Assembly (NCBI GenBank): GCA_017416345.1
Contig: JAFQCR010000001.1
Location: 1-64,000 of the forward strand
DNA length: 64,000 nt
Origin: Clostridia bacterium
GTDB lineage: Bacteria > Bacillota > Clostridia > Oscillospirales > Acutalibacteraceae
Direction: 5' to 3'
The position numbers and the translations under genes were made by a program. Positions 48,687 to 57,384 of this stretch are shown here, piece by piece. The stretch's first letter is position 1, and every line of letters begins with the position of its first letter. The notes beneath the pieces were generated by a model. The model did no database searches. It was not told the origin of the DNA and saw only the letters and a list, made by a program, of their open reading frames with translations.

Positions 48687-49403
48687 ATGGATTTTTTTCA
48701 AATACTTTTTTGGCTTTTGATTGTTCCAATATTATTAGCCATAGTATTCCCGGGTTGTAACTTCCCCAGAGGAGCTTCTTTTAAAGTCTTTTTAAACAAC
48801 TATCCCTATCACATTTTACTTAATGAGGAATCTTCGCTAAACAAATTGTTGTTTAAACTTTTTGCAGGCAAGAGCGATAATAAAAGACCGTTTATATATT
48901 ATACAAGAATAGGATACGTTGTACTTGCGATTTTGCAAATACCGATTGCGATAATAAAATATTATTATAAGTCGAATATTTTTACACAATATTTTTGGGT
49001 ATTGATGGCGATATGTTTTATTCCGGAGTTTTTACTTTGCATAATCATTGGTATACTTGATCGAAAAAATAAAATTTATAAAAAGAAGAACGGAATTAAA
49101 ACAGAAAGTTTTTGTGATGTTTTAAAATCAGACAGAAAATTCAGAGCATTGGAAAAACAGCGCATTTGTGAAAATTTAATTTTCGATGCGATTGAGCCTT
49201 ATATAAAAATCGGTAATCCCAAAAAGAGAAAAGCAACAATTGTTGCAGAAGATATAGAAAAGGTAAATGCGATTCTTGAAAAAGATTTTCCTAACGCATA
49301 CACTAAAACGACTACCGACGAAAAAGGGAATAAAATATTTTGCGTGTATTATAAGGGCGAAGAAAACAAACTTTTGATTAAGGCTTTTTTAAAAAATAAA
49401 TAA
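48687..49403 (+). CDS. Uncharacterised membrane protein
   Basis: The 238-residue protein has hydrophobic segments at about 5-23 (ILFWLLIVPILLAIVF), 75-92 (VVLAILQIPIAII) and 102-125 (YFWVLMAICFIPEFLLCIIIGIL), and a basic, charged C-terminal half that should be cytoplasmic. I recognise no family. It is a single AT-rich gene between two terminators of nearly the same sequence, which suggests a mobile or duplicated block. Confidence 0.6.
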   Translation: MDFFQILFWLLIVPILLAIVFPGCNFPRGASFKVFLNNYPYHILLNEESSLNKLLFKLFAGKSDNKRPFIYYTRIGYVVLAILQIPIAIIKYYYKSNIFTQYFWVLMAICFIPEFLLCIIIGILDRKNKIYKKKNGIKTESFCDVLKSDRKFRALEKQRICENLIFDAIEPYIKIGNPKKRKATIVAEDIEKVNAILEKDFPNAYTKTTTDEKGNKIFCVYYKGEENKLLIKAFLKNK

Positions 49404-49451
49404 CAATCTTTGTTTTTTCAAATTGTGTTACTAAGTTCAAACCACCCAAAC

Positions 49452-49482
49452 AAATCCGTTCACGAAAGTGGACGGATTTTTG
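49452..49482 (+). terminator. Terminator of the membrane protein gene
   Basis: AAATCCGTTCAC pairs with GTGGACGGATTT around GAAA, followed by TTG. Confidence 0.85.
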
Positions 49483-49533
49483 TTATCGGCTTCAGTCCCG
49501 TTTAATTAGTATTGATAAGCTTCAACTGCATAT

Positions 49534-49564
49534 AAAAAAGCGCTTCAAACGAAGCGCTTTTTTT
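49534..49564. terminator. Terminator serving the minus-strand phosphomutase
   Basis: AAAAAGCGCTTC pairs with GAAGCGCTTTTT around AAAC; A and T runs on both sides allow either direction. Confidence 0.8.
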
Positions 49565-49575
49565 GTATGGTGAAA

Positions 49576-50982
49576 TTAAATTTTAAGGAATGTTTTGAAC
49601 TCGGAGATATATTTTGAAGCGGTTTCGGCGTTGTCTGCTTCGGCAAAGATACGCAGCAACGGCTCGGTACCCGAAAAACGGCAGATAACAAAGCTATCAT
49701 CCTCAAAATAAACCTTGCAGCCGTCCTCATAATTGACCCTTGCAACCTTTTTGGAAAACTCGGGCAGCTTTTTCTCGACCATAAGAATGTTCTGGATGAC
49801 AGGCTTATAAGACGGGTCAAAACGCAGGTTGTCTTCTACCATTTCAAAGTGGCCGTACTTTTCTTCCAGCTCATCCATAAGCTCGGACGGGCTTTTTCCG
49901 ATAACGCTGACCATTTCAGCAAAAAGTGATGCGGCGTAGACCGAGTCCTTGCCGTGGATGTGCCCCTTTACGGTCAAGCCGCCCGACGATTCACCGCCAA
50001 GAACTGCATCGACCTCGTCAAGCTTTGAGGAAATATACTTGAAGCCGACAGGCACCTCGTAACACCTTTCGCCAAAGCTTTCGGCAATGCGGTCGAGCAT
50101 GTGTGTTGTGGCGAGATTTCGCACAACGGGGCCCTTCCAGCCTTTGTACTTCACAAGGTAGTAATACAGCATACAAAGTATTTCGTTGGCATCAATATAA
50201 CGACCGTTTTTGTCAATAATTCCAAGTCGGTCGCCGTCGCCGTCCATCGCAATACCAAGGTCATAACCGCCCTTTAAAACACTGTCCCTCAAAGCCGAAA
50301 GACTCTTTTTGCTCGGTGCAGGCATCAGTCCGCCGAAATAGGCATCCTTGTTGATGTTCATAGTGTCAATGGTGCAACGGGCAGTATAGAAAATGACGAG
50401 CAGGGGATAGGTGCCCGAGCCGTGCATCGAGTCAAACAAAACTCTGAGTCCTCGCTCACGTAAGGCATTCATATCAAGCAATGCTATAATGTCGTCAAGG
50501 AATTTGTTGAACGGGTTTTTCGGATGCTCAACAAGACCGTTTTCAATAGCCTTTTCAAACGGAAGGAAGTCTGGTTCTGCTTTTTCAATAAGCTCTTCCA
50601 AACGGGCTGTTGTTTCAAGCGGTGCATCGCGGCCTTCCTCAACAATGAGCTTTATGCCGTTATAATTTGCAGGGTTGTGGGAGGCGGTGATCTCAATGCC
50701 GAAATGCAGTTCCTTGTCCTTAACGGTATGCATAACAAGGGGAGTGGGCACGCTCCTTTGGGGCAACCACACGGTTATTCCGCCTGCCGTCAGCACCTCG
50801 GTGACCCAGATAGCCGCATTCTCGGACAAAAATCTGCGGTCATAACCGATGATGACCGGCTTGTCGGTCTTGTTTTGCTCACGCATAAGCTGAAGTATTC
50901 CTGCCGCAACCTTGCGCACATTGTCACAAATAAAATCCTCTCCGATAACTGCACGCCAACCGCCTGTACCGAATTTTATCAT
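49576..50982 (-). CDS. Phosphoglucomutase/phosphomannomutase
   Basis: The 468-residue alpha-D-phosphohexomutase moves phosphate between C1 and C6 of hexose phosphates. It has KFGTGGWRAVIGEDF at the N-terminus, the active-site serine loop TASHNP, the metal loop DGDGDRLGI, the sugar-binding GGESSGGL and the phosphate-binding RFSGTEPLLRI. The ATG at 50982 follows AGAAGGAA. It likely supplies sugar 1-phosphates for wall or exopolysaccharide synthesis, in line with rmlA at 54179. Confidence 0.93.
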   Translation of the reverse strand: MIKFGTGGWRAVIGEDFICDNVRKVAAGILQLMREQNKTDKPVIIGYDRRFLSENAAIWVTEVLTAGGITVWLPQRSVPTPLVMHTVKDKELHFGIEITASHNPANYNGIKLIVEEGRDAPLETTARLEELIEKAEPDFLPFEKAIENGLVEHPKNPFNKFLDDIIALLDMNALRERGLRVLFDSMHGSGTYPLLVIFYTARCTIDTMNINKDAYFGGLMPAPSKKSLSALRDSVLKGGYDLGIAMDGDGDRLGIIDKNGRYIDANEILCMLYYYLVKYKGWKGPVVRNLATTHMLDRIAESFGERCYEVPVGFKYISSKLDEVDAVLGGESSGGLTVKGHIHGKDSVYAASLFAEMVSVIGKSPSELMDELEEKYGHFEMVEDNLRFDPSYKPVIQNILMVEKKLPEFSKKVARVNYEDGCKVYFEDDSFVICRFSGTEPLLRIFAEADNAETASKYISEFKTFLKI

Positions 50983-51119
50983 AAAATCATTCCTTCTGTT
51001 TAATTTTCGTAAATAATTATAGCACACATCTCACGAGTTTTCCACAACAAGTTTGAAATTTGTAAACAAAAGTTGTCAAATTTCCTTTGCGAAGCAAATT
51101 TTACGCAACCAAAGAGCTT

Positions 51120-51246
51120 TACAACGACAAATTTGTTTGATGTATGTCGAAGGTAAGCTTGTCGGCTGTTTTCAGTATTAGATGTTAAGAGTGTTGAAGC
51201 TTATGCAAATAAAAAGAAAATAAAAACGGTAATTCTTTTTATTATT
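51120..51246 (+). pseudogene. Decayed partial copy of the GNAT gene
   Basis: The stretch matches the acetyltransferase gene at 47937 in three blocks: ATGTATGTCGAAGGTAAGCT..TCAGTATTA (about 51123-51180), GTGTTGAAGCTTATGCAAAT..AAAAAG (about 51190-51218) and AATAAAAACGGTAATTCTTT (about 51220-51240). The sequence between the blocks has been deleted, and there are stops in frame. It lies upstream of the SGNH hydrolase promoter, 3 kb from the intact gene. Confidence 0.85.
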
Positions 51247-51256
51247 AAGATTCGTA

Positions 51257-51285
51257 TTGCTCCGGCACAGTTTTTATGCTATAAT
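51257..51285 (+). promoter_or_regulatory. Promoter of the SGNH hydrolase gene
   Basis: TTGCTC (51257-51262), 17 bases, TATAAT (51280-51285) with extended TGC, very like the promoter at 48633. Confidence 0.7.
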
Positions 51286-51304
51286 TCATCCCGAGGTGGT
51301 TTTT

Positions 51305-52324
51305 ATGAAATTGAATCTTTCGCAAATAAAGGAAATAACCTTGGGTGCGGTCAGAATCGAGGAAGCGGATAACGCAGTTCACTTCTACCGTTTCACCAAG
51401 CACCAGCAGGAATTATATAAGGCTCGTAGCAGCGATTTTTACAAAAAAACCTTTGCCACATCCGGCGTAAAAATGCGCTTTCGCACCGACAGTCAAAGCA
51501 TTTTTATGAATGTTGATATCTCATCGGGAAGCAGCAGAAAATACTTCTGCATTGAGGTATTGGTAAACGGCAAAAGGGTCGGCGCAATAAAAAATTTCAA
51601 CGATCCTCAAATGGTCGGTAATTTCACGAAAATGCAATTACCGTTTGGCAATTTTTCGGAAAGCATCAGCCTTGGAGCAGGGGAAAAGGAGGTCTGCATC
51701 TATTTTCCTTGGTCGGTCGCAACCGTGCTGAATGAGCTTTCAATTGACGACGGTTCGTTTATCGAGCCCGTAAAGCCTGCCAAAAAGCTGCTTGTATTCG
51801 GTGATTCGATCACACAGGGCTATGACGCTTTGTATCCGAGCAACAAATATATCACAAGAATTGCCGAAATGCTGGATGCCCAGGAGTACAACAAGGCCAT
51901 CGGCGGAGAAATTTATTTTCCTGAGCTTGCCAGATCCCGTGAGGATTTTGACCCCGATTATATTCTCGTTTCCTACGGCTCGAACGATTGGAGCAAGTGC
52001 ACCAAGGAAAAGCTGACGCAAAATTGCAAGGAGTTTTACCGCAATCTGAACGACAACTATCCCAATGCCAAGATTTTAGTGATCACACCCATCTGGCGTA
52101 AGGATATGAACGAAAGCCGACCCGGCGGTGATTTTATGAGCGTTGCCGAAACTATTCAAAATCAAGCCGCCGAATTTCCCAACATTTCGGTTATTTACGG
52201 CTTCGACCTTGTTCCGCAGGATGAGGCTCTGTTTGCCGATCTAACGCTTCACCCGAACGATAAGGGCTTTGACCGTCATTTTGAAAATCTGTCCAAGAAA
52301 ATAAAGGATATCTTGCAGAAATAA
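51305..52324 (+). CDS. SGNH/GDSL-family hydrolase, carbohydrate esterase-like
   Basis: The 339-residue protein has an N-terminal beta-sandwich (about 1-155) and an SGNH hydrolase domain with blocks VFGDSITQGYD (catalytic Ser), GGEIYFPE, YGSNDW and LHPND (Asp and His). This two-domain form matches GDSL esterases that deacetylate carbohydrates. No signal peptide is visible. GAGGTGG precedes the ATG at 51305. Confidence 0.88.
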   Translation: MKLNLSQIKEITLGAVRIEEADNAVHFYRFTKHQQELYKARSSDFYKKTFATSGVKMRFRTDSQSIFMNVDISSGSSRKYFCIEVLVNGKRVGAIKNFNDPQMVGNFTKMQLPFGNFSESISLGAGEKEVCIYFPWSVATVLNELSIDDGSFIEPVKPAKKLLVFGDSITQGYDALYPSNKYITRIAEMLDAQEYNKAIGGEIYFPELARSREDFDPDYILVSYGSNDWSKCTKEKLTQNCKEFYRNLNDNYPNAKILVITPIWRKDMNESRPGGDFMSVAETIQNQAAEFPNISVIYGFDLVPQDEALFADLTLHPNDKGFDRHFENLSKKIKDILQK

Positions 52325-52346
52325 ATCTCTGTGTTTATATTATTCG

Positions 52347-52380
52347 GAAAAGCATTTCATACGAAGTGCTTTTCTTTTTT
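52347..52380 (+). terminator. Terminator of the SGNH hydrolase gene
   Basis: GAAAAGCATTTC pairs with GAAGTGCTTTTC (one G-T) around ATAC, followed by TTTTTTT. Confidence 0.88.
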
Positions 52381-52433
52381 TGCAAACTTTTTTTAAAAAA
52401 TTCTGCTCGACACACATAATTCACAAATTGTTG

Positions 52434-52462
52434 TTGTAATTTTCTTTAAAATCTAGTAAAAT
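52434..52462 (+). promoter_or_regulatory. Promoter of the cyclophilin genes
   Basis: TTGTAA (52434-52439), 17 bases, TAAAAT (52457-52462). Confidence 0.7.
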
Positions 52463-52517
52463 AGAAAACGTAAAGTTAAAATAGGCTTATTGTGAGCCTT
52501 ATGAAAGGATTTTTATT

Positions 52518-53114
52518 ATGAGCTTTAATCAGTTGGACAAGCCCCAAGCAGGCGAAATTACGGCAGTTATGCACACCACGATGGGTGATATTTCCATCCG
52601 TCTTTTTAATGACAAGGTGCCCATGACCGTCAAGAATTTCGTCGAGCTTTCTAAAAAGGGCTATTACGACGGACTTATTTTCCACCGTGTTATCAAGGAT
52701 TTTATGATCCAGGGCGGTGACCCCACGGGCACAGGCTGCGGCGGTGAGAGCATCTACGGCGAAAAGTTTGAGGATGAGTTTGATCCCAATCTTCACAACA
52801 TCAAGGGTGCTTTGTCGATGGCCAATGCAGGCCCCAACACCAACGGCAGTCAGTTCTTTATCGTTCAGGCTTCCGAGGTTCCCGAGGGTATGCTCGAGCA
52901 GATGAAAGGTATGGCCGACCGTGGCTTCCCCGAGAACACCGTCAAGGCTTATGAGACTCTGGGCGGTACTCCTTGGCTTGATTTCAGACACTCGGTATTC
53001 GGCCAGGTCTTTGAGGGAATGGATGTTGTTGACTCAATAGCCAACGTCAAGACCAACGGTGCCGACCGTCCCTTGGAGGATGTCAAGATCGTTTCGATCG
53101 ACATTAAGGAGTAA
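52518..53114 (+). CDS. Peptidyl-prolyl cis-trans isomerase, cyclophilin type, cytoplasmic
   Basis: The 198-residue cyclophilin speeds proline isomerisation during protein folding. It has [19 protein letters not shown], the active-site Arg/Phe/Gln region, [19 protein letters not shown] and [17 protein letters not shown]. No signal peptide is present. GAAAGGA precedes the ATG. It is followed 32 bases later by an exported cyclophilin. Confidence 0.93.
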   Translation: MSFNQLDKPQAGEITAVMHTTMGDISIRLFNDKVPMTVKNFVELSKKGYYDGLIFHRVIKDFMIQGGDPTGTGCGGESIYGEKFEDEFDPNLHNIKGALSMANAGPNTNGSQFFIVQASEVPEGMLEQMKGMADRGFPENTVKAYETLGGTPWLDFRHSVFGQVFEGMDVVDSIANVKTNGADRPLEDVKIVSIDIKE

Positions 53115-53146
53115 TTCTTTAATAAATATTTAAAGGAGTAAGAAAA

Positions 53147-54163
53147 ATGAAAAAAATTCTTGCACTTATTTTGACACTTGTTCTTTTGCTTTCGTTTGCG
53201 GCCTGCGGAGGGGATAACGATACCTCTTCAAACGGCTCCGATACCAATGTTCACGCTACAATGGGCAAGCTGCCCTCGAATCCTCCCCAAAAGCCCAGTG
53301 CTGTTGCTGTGGGCGAAAGCGGCTCCAGAACCGACGATGCTGTCGGCTTCCAGCTTGAGCTTCCCAAGGTCGGCGAGAAGATCGCAGTTTTTGAGACCTC
53401 TAAGGGCAACATTTATATGCGTCTGTTCCCTGAAAGTGCACCCATCACGGTTGCCAACTTTGTGGGACTTATCGAGTGCGGCTATTATGACGGCATCACC
53501 TTCCACCGTGTTATTGACAACTTTATGATCCAGGGCGGTGACCCCAAGGGTAACGGTACCGGCGGTGAAAGCGTTTGGGGCGGCAGCTTTGAGGACGAGT
53601 TCAACGCAAACCTTCTCAACATCCGCGGTTCGCTTTCTATGGCCAACTCGGGTACCAACACCAACGGAAGCCAGTTCTTCATCAACCAGAGCGACAGCTC
53701 CGTAACCAAGTCTTATTACGATTACAAGACTCTGTATAACGGCTATGTTACCCAGTACGGCGAACAGATCAAGGCCGAATATGAGCAGTATAAATCCCAG
53801 CTTACCGAATACGCTGATGCCGAAGCCTATATGAAGGCTGTTATTGACATGAACATCGGCAAGACGGGTATTTTCGGCGACGATGTTTCCAAGGAAGCCT
53901 GGGCGCTGTATAACCAGTACGGCGGAAACATTCATCTCGACGGTGCCTTTAAGCGTGGCTACGGCGGACATTCCGTATTTGCGCAGGTATTCTCGGGTAT
54001 GGCTGTTGTTGATGCCATCGCAGGTGTTGAGGTCGATTCGTCCTCTAAGCCGTTGAACGAGGTCATCATCGTTAAGGCATACACTACCACCGTTACCGAC
54101 GAGATACTGGCTAAGGCCGATCCTATTGCTGAGTTCAACCCCAACGCTATAGTCCCCAACTAA
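53147..54163 (+). CDS. Lipoprotein cyclophilin with inserted helical segment
   Basis: The 338-residue protein starts with a lipoprotein signal ([19 protein letters not shown], lipobox FAAC). The cyclophilin core is recognisable ([54 protein letters not shown]), but about 85 residues (about 186-270: [20 protein letters not shown]...) are inserted after the SQFF strand, giving a helical extension near the active site. It should fold secreted proteins on the outer membrane face of the cell membrane. Likely in one operon with the cytoplasmic paralogue. Confidence 0.9.
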   Translation: MKKILALILTLVLLLSFAACGGDNDTSSNGSDTNVHATMGKLPSNPPQKPSAVAVGESGSRTDDAVGFQLELPKVGEKIAVFETSKGNIYMRLFPESAPITVANFVGLIECGYYDGITFHRVIDNFMIQGGDPKGNGTGGESVWGGSFEDEFNANLLNIRGSLSMANSGTNTNGSQFFINQSDSSVTKSYYDYKTLYNGYVTQYGEQIKAEYEQYKSQLTEYADAEAYMKAVIDMNIGKTGIFGDDVSKEAWALYNQYGGNIHLDGAFKRGYGGHSVFAQVFSGMAVVDAIAGVEVDSSSKPLNEVIIVKAYTTTVTDEILAKADPIAEFNPNAIVPN

Positions 54164-54178
54164 AAAGGAGGAACCAAA

Positions 54179-55078
54179 ATGAAAGGTATTATTCTTGCAG
54201 GCGGCTCGGGCACACGCCTTTATCCGCTGACCATGGTCACATCCAAGCAGCTTTTGCCGGTGTACGACAAGCCGATGATATATTATCCGCTGTCCGCTTT
54301 GATGCTGGCAGGAATTAAGGATATCCTTATCATTTCCACCCCTCACGACCTGCCCAACTTTGAGCGCTTGTTGGGTGACGGTTCGGATTACGGTATCAAT
54401 CTTTCCTATAAAGAACAGCCCTCGCCCGACGGTCTCGCACAAGCCTTTCTGATAGGTGAGGAGTTCATTGCAGGGGATAGCTGCGCAATGGTTCTGGGCG
54501 ACAATATCTTCTACGGTCACGGTTTCCCCAAGACCTTGAAGCAGGCTGCCTCAAAGACCCACGGCGCAACCGTTTTCGGCTATTACGTTCACGATCCCGA
54601 GCGTTTCGGTATCGTTGAATTTGATGAAAACGGCAAGGCTATTTCGATCGAAGAAAAGCCCAAGTTCCCCAAGTCGAACTACTGTGTAACGGGACTTTAT
54701 TTTTACGACAACCGTGTTTGTGAGTTTGCCAAAAAGATCAAGCCCTCGGCAAGAGGCGAGCTTGAAATAACCGACCTTAACAAGATGTATCTTGAGGAAG
54801 GAACGCTGGATGTTATCACCCTGGGCCGTGGCTTTGCGTGGCTCGATACCGGTACGGTCGATGCTCTCAACGAAGCAAGCGAGTTCGTCAAGGTGGTTGA
54901 AAACCGTCAGTCCATAAAGATTGCGGCTATTGAAGAAATTGCCTACGAAAACGGCTGGATAAGCAAGGAAAAACTGCTTGAATCGGCCGAAAAGTACGGA
55001 AAATCACCCTACGGTCAGCATCTTAAGAATGCGGCCGAAGGCAAGTATAAGGCTCAGAAAGTGGGAGTAAGACCTTGA
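54179..55078 (+). CDS. rmlA: Glucose-1-phosphate thymidylyltransferase
   Basis: The 299-residue enzyme makes dTDP-glucose, the first step to dTDP-rhamnose. It has [20 protein letters not shown] (nucleotide binding), [10 protein letters not shown] (metal Asp), [20 protein letters not shown] and [12 protein letters not shown]. Length and motifs fit the short bacterial RmlA form. GGAGGA precedes the ATG. rmlB, C and D are not in the window; the next gene is a glycosyltransferase. Confidence 0.95.
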   Translation: MKGIILAGGSGTRLYPLTMVTSKQLLPVYDKPMIYYPLSALMLAGIKDILIISTPHDLPNFERLLGDGSDYGINLSYKEQPSPDGLAQAFLIGEEFIAGDSCAMVLGDNIFYGHGFPKTLKQAASKTHGATVFGYYVHDPERFGIVEFDENGKAISIEEKPKFPKSNYCVTGLYFYDNRVCEFAKKIKPSARGELEITDLNKMYLEEGTLDVITLGRGFAWLDTGTVDALNEASEFVKVVENRQSIKIAAIEEIAYENGWISKEKLLESAEKYGKSPYGQHLKNAAEGKYKAQKVGVRP

Positions 55079-55995
55079 TAACGGTTCTGCTTGCAACCTA
55101 TAACGGAGAAAAATATCTGTCCGAACAGCTTGATTCGCTGCTCGGACAGAGCTTTAAGGACATTAAAATATTGGCACGTGACGACGCTTCGACCGACGGT
55201 ACGGCGGCGATCCTTGAGGACTATGCAAAAAAGCATCCCGAAACGGTCACCGTCATCAAGGGTGAGGGGACGGGTAGTGCCTGCGCCAATTTTTTGGAGC
55301 TTATCCGCCTTGCTGACGACGATTATGTGATGTTCTGCGACCAGGACGATGTCTGGTTGCCCGAAAAGGTGGAGAAGACCTATAAAAAAATGCTGGAGAC
55401 CGAGAATGGCGACCGTGAAACCCCCGTGCTGGTGCACAGCGACCTTAAGGTGGTCGACAAGGACCTTCGCTTGATGTCAGAGTCGTTTTTTGAGTTTCAG
55501 GCCATCTCGCCCGAGCGGGATAAGCTCAACAATCTGCTTATTCAGAACAACGTTACCGGATGCACGGTCATGATAAACCGTGCTATGCTGAAGCTTGCCA
55601 AAATGACCCCGTCATCCTGCGTTATGCACGACTGGTGGCTGGCTCTTTTGGCTTCGCTTTTCGGGAAGTCGGCCTATGTGACCGAGCCTTTGATGCTCTA
55701 CCGTCAGCACGGCAACAACCAGGTCGGTGCCAAAAAGGCCAACGGGTTAGGCTTTGTTATCCAAAAGTTCAAGAACCGCAAAAATACAAAAAGGAATTAT
55801 ACCGCTTGCTTTAAGCAGGCCGAAGCCTTGCTTGAGCTTTTTAAAGACGAAATGACTGCAGAGCAGGCTGAAACCGTTGCGGCGGCCGCAGAATTGGGCA
55901 GATCGTCAAAGCTTCAAAAGATAAAGCTTATCAAAAAATACGATTTCAGAAAGAACACTTTTTTGCGAACCTGGGGTCAGTATTTTTCCATATAA
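55075..55995 (+). CDS. Glycosyltransferase family 2
   Basis: The 306-residue GT-A fold enzyme begins [25 protein letters not shown] and has the nucleotide-sugar motif [26 protein letters not shown] and [11 protein letters not shown] mark it as similar to rhamnosyl or related transferases of cell-surface polysaccharides. The start is TTG, overlapping the rmlA stop by four bases. The link to rmlA suggests it uses a dTDP-sugar. Confidence 0.9.
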   Translation: MITVLLATYNGEKYLSEQLDSLLGQSFKDIKILARDDASTDGTAAILEDYAKKHPETVTVIKGEGTGSACANFLELIRLADDDYVMFCDQDDVWLPEKVEKTYKKMLETENGDRETPVLVHSDLKVVDKDLRLMSESFFEFQAISPERDKLNNLLIQNNVTGCTVMINRAMLKLAKMTPSSCVMHDWWLALLASLFGKSAYVTEPLMLYRQHGNNQVGAKKANGLGFVIQKFKNRKNTKRNYTACFKQAEALLELFKDEMTAEQAETVAAAAELGRSSKLQKIKLIKKYDFRKNTFLRTWGQYFSI

Positions 55996-56035
55996 AAAAG
56001 CAGTATACTTTTTGTATATTTTGCCGCAACCGTTA

Positions 56036-56064
56036 TTGACAAAAGAGTGCGATTGTGGTAGAAT
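56036..56064 (+). promoter_or_regulatory. Promoter of the pyrimidine operon
   Basis: TTGACA (56036-56041), 17 bases, TAGAAT (56059-56064). Confidence 0.8.
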
Positions 56065-56087
56065 AACAGAAATAAGAAATACAGTAT

Positions 56088-56115
56088 AAGCCTTGCCAAA
56101 GTTGCAGGGCTTTTT
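56088..56115 (+). promoter_or_regulatory. Attenuator-like hairpin in the pyr leader
   Basis: AAGCCTTGC (56088-56096) pairs with GCAGGGCTT (56104-56112, one T-G), followed by TTTAT and then the pyrC ribosome site AAGGAG. The placement between promoter and pyrC suggests transcription attenuation. I see no clear PyrR-binding antiterminator. Confidence 0.5.
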
Positions 56116-56128
56116 ATAAGGAGCAGTT

Positions 56129-57340
56129 ATGGCAATCACACTCAAAAACTGTCTTGAATACAAGAGCGGCACATTCAAAAAAACCGACGAGAGACAAATC
56201 GTTTCCGACGGTAGTGGTGCCGCTATTTCTATTTCTGACTGTGTTGTTTTTCCGGCTTTTTGTGATGTACACGTGCATCTCAGAGAGCCGGGATTTTTTT
56301 ATAAAGAGACCATAAAGTCGGGAACGGCCGCCGCAGCAAGGGGCGGTTACACCGATGTGTTCTCGATGCCCAACCTGGATCCAGTACCCGACAGCGTAGA
56401 AAATATGCGTCAGCAGTTGGATATTATAGAAAAAGATGCGAGTATACGTGTTCATCCTTATGCCGCAATAACGGTCGGTCAAAAGGGCGAGGAATTGGCC
56501 GATATCGACGGTCTGGCACCTATTTCGGCCGCTTTTTCGGATGACGGACGTGGTGTGCAGAGCGCCGAAATGATGAAGGTCGCAATGCTCAAGGCTAAAG
56601 AACACGGTATGATAATCGCCGCCCATTGTGAGGATAATTCGCTTCTTTTCGGAGGATATATACACGACGGCGAATATGCAAAATCCCACGGTCATAAAGG
56701 CATCTGCAGTGAGAGCGAATGGGGCCCCATTAAGCGGGATATCGAGCTTTTGAAGGAAACGGGCTGTAAGTACCACGTCTGCCACGTTTCCACCAAGGAA
56801 AGCGTTGAGCTGATACGCAAGGCTAAAGCCGAGGGCGTGGATATAACCTGCGAGACCGGTCCGCACTACCTTGTTCTTGATGACAGCGATCTTCAAGAGG
56901 ATGCACGCTTTAAGATGAATCCGCCGTTAAGGTCTAAAGAGGACAGGCTGGCGCTTATCGAGGGTATCAAGGACGGTACCATTGATATGATAGCCACCGA
57001 CCACGCACCTCACAGCGCCGAGGAAAAGGGCAGGGGACTTGAAAAAAGCCTTATGGGTGTTGTAGGTCTTGAAACGGCCTTCCCCGTAATGTATACAAAA
57101 TTGGTCAAAACGGGTGTTATCACCCTTGAAAAGTTGGTCGAGCTTATGGCAATAAATCCGAGAAAACGCTTCGGACTGCCCGAAACCGACGATATATGCG
57201 TTTTTGACCTTAATGAGGAATATGTGATCGACCCCGAGGAGTTTTTGACAATGGGCAGAAGCACTCCGTTTAAGGGTGACAAGGTGTATGGCAGATGTTT
57301 GCTCACGGTTTGTGACGGCAAGGTCGTATACAGTAAGTAG
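56129..57340 (+). CDS. pyrC: Dihydroorotase
   Basis: The 403-residue zinc amidohydrolase cyclises carbamoyl aspartate to dihydroorotate. It has DVHVHLREPGF (metal ligands), GGYTDVFSMPNLDPVPD, HCED, ETGPHYLVL and IATDHAPHS (catalytic Asp). First gene of the operon. Confidence 0.95.
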   Translation: MAITLKNCLEYKSGTFKKTDERQIVSDGSGAAISISDCVVFPAFCDVHVHLREPGFFYKETIKSGTAAAARGGYTDVFSMPNLDPVPDSVENMRQQLDIIEKDASIRVHPYAAITVGQKGEELADIDGLAPISAAFSDDGRGVQSAEMMKVAMLKAKEHGMIIAAHCEDNSLLFGGYIHDGEYAKSHGHKGICSESEWGPIKRDIELLKETGCKYHVCHVSTKESVELIRKAKAEGVDITCETGPHYLVLDDSDLQEDARFKMNPPLRSKEDRLALIEGIKDGTIDMIATDHAPHSAEEKGRGLEKSLMGVVGLETAFPVMYTKLVKTGVITLEKLVELMAINPRKRFGLPETDDICVFDLNEEYVIDPEEFLTMGRSTPFKGDKVYGRCLLTVCDGKVVYSK

Positions 57341-57384
57341 TTTGAAATTTAAATTGATATAGAGTAATTTGGGAGGAACAAAAA

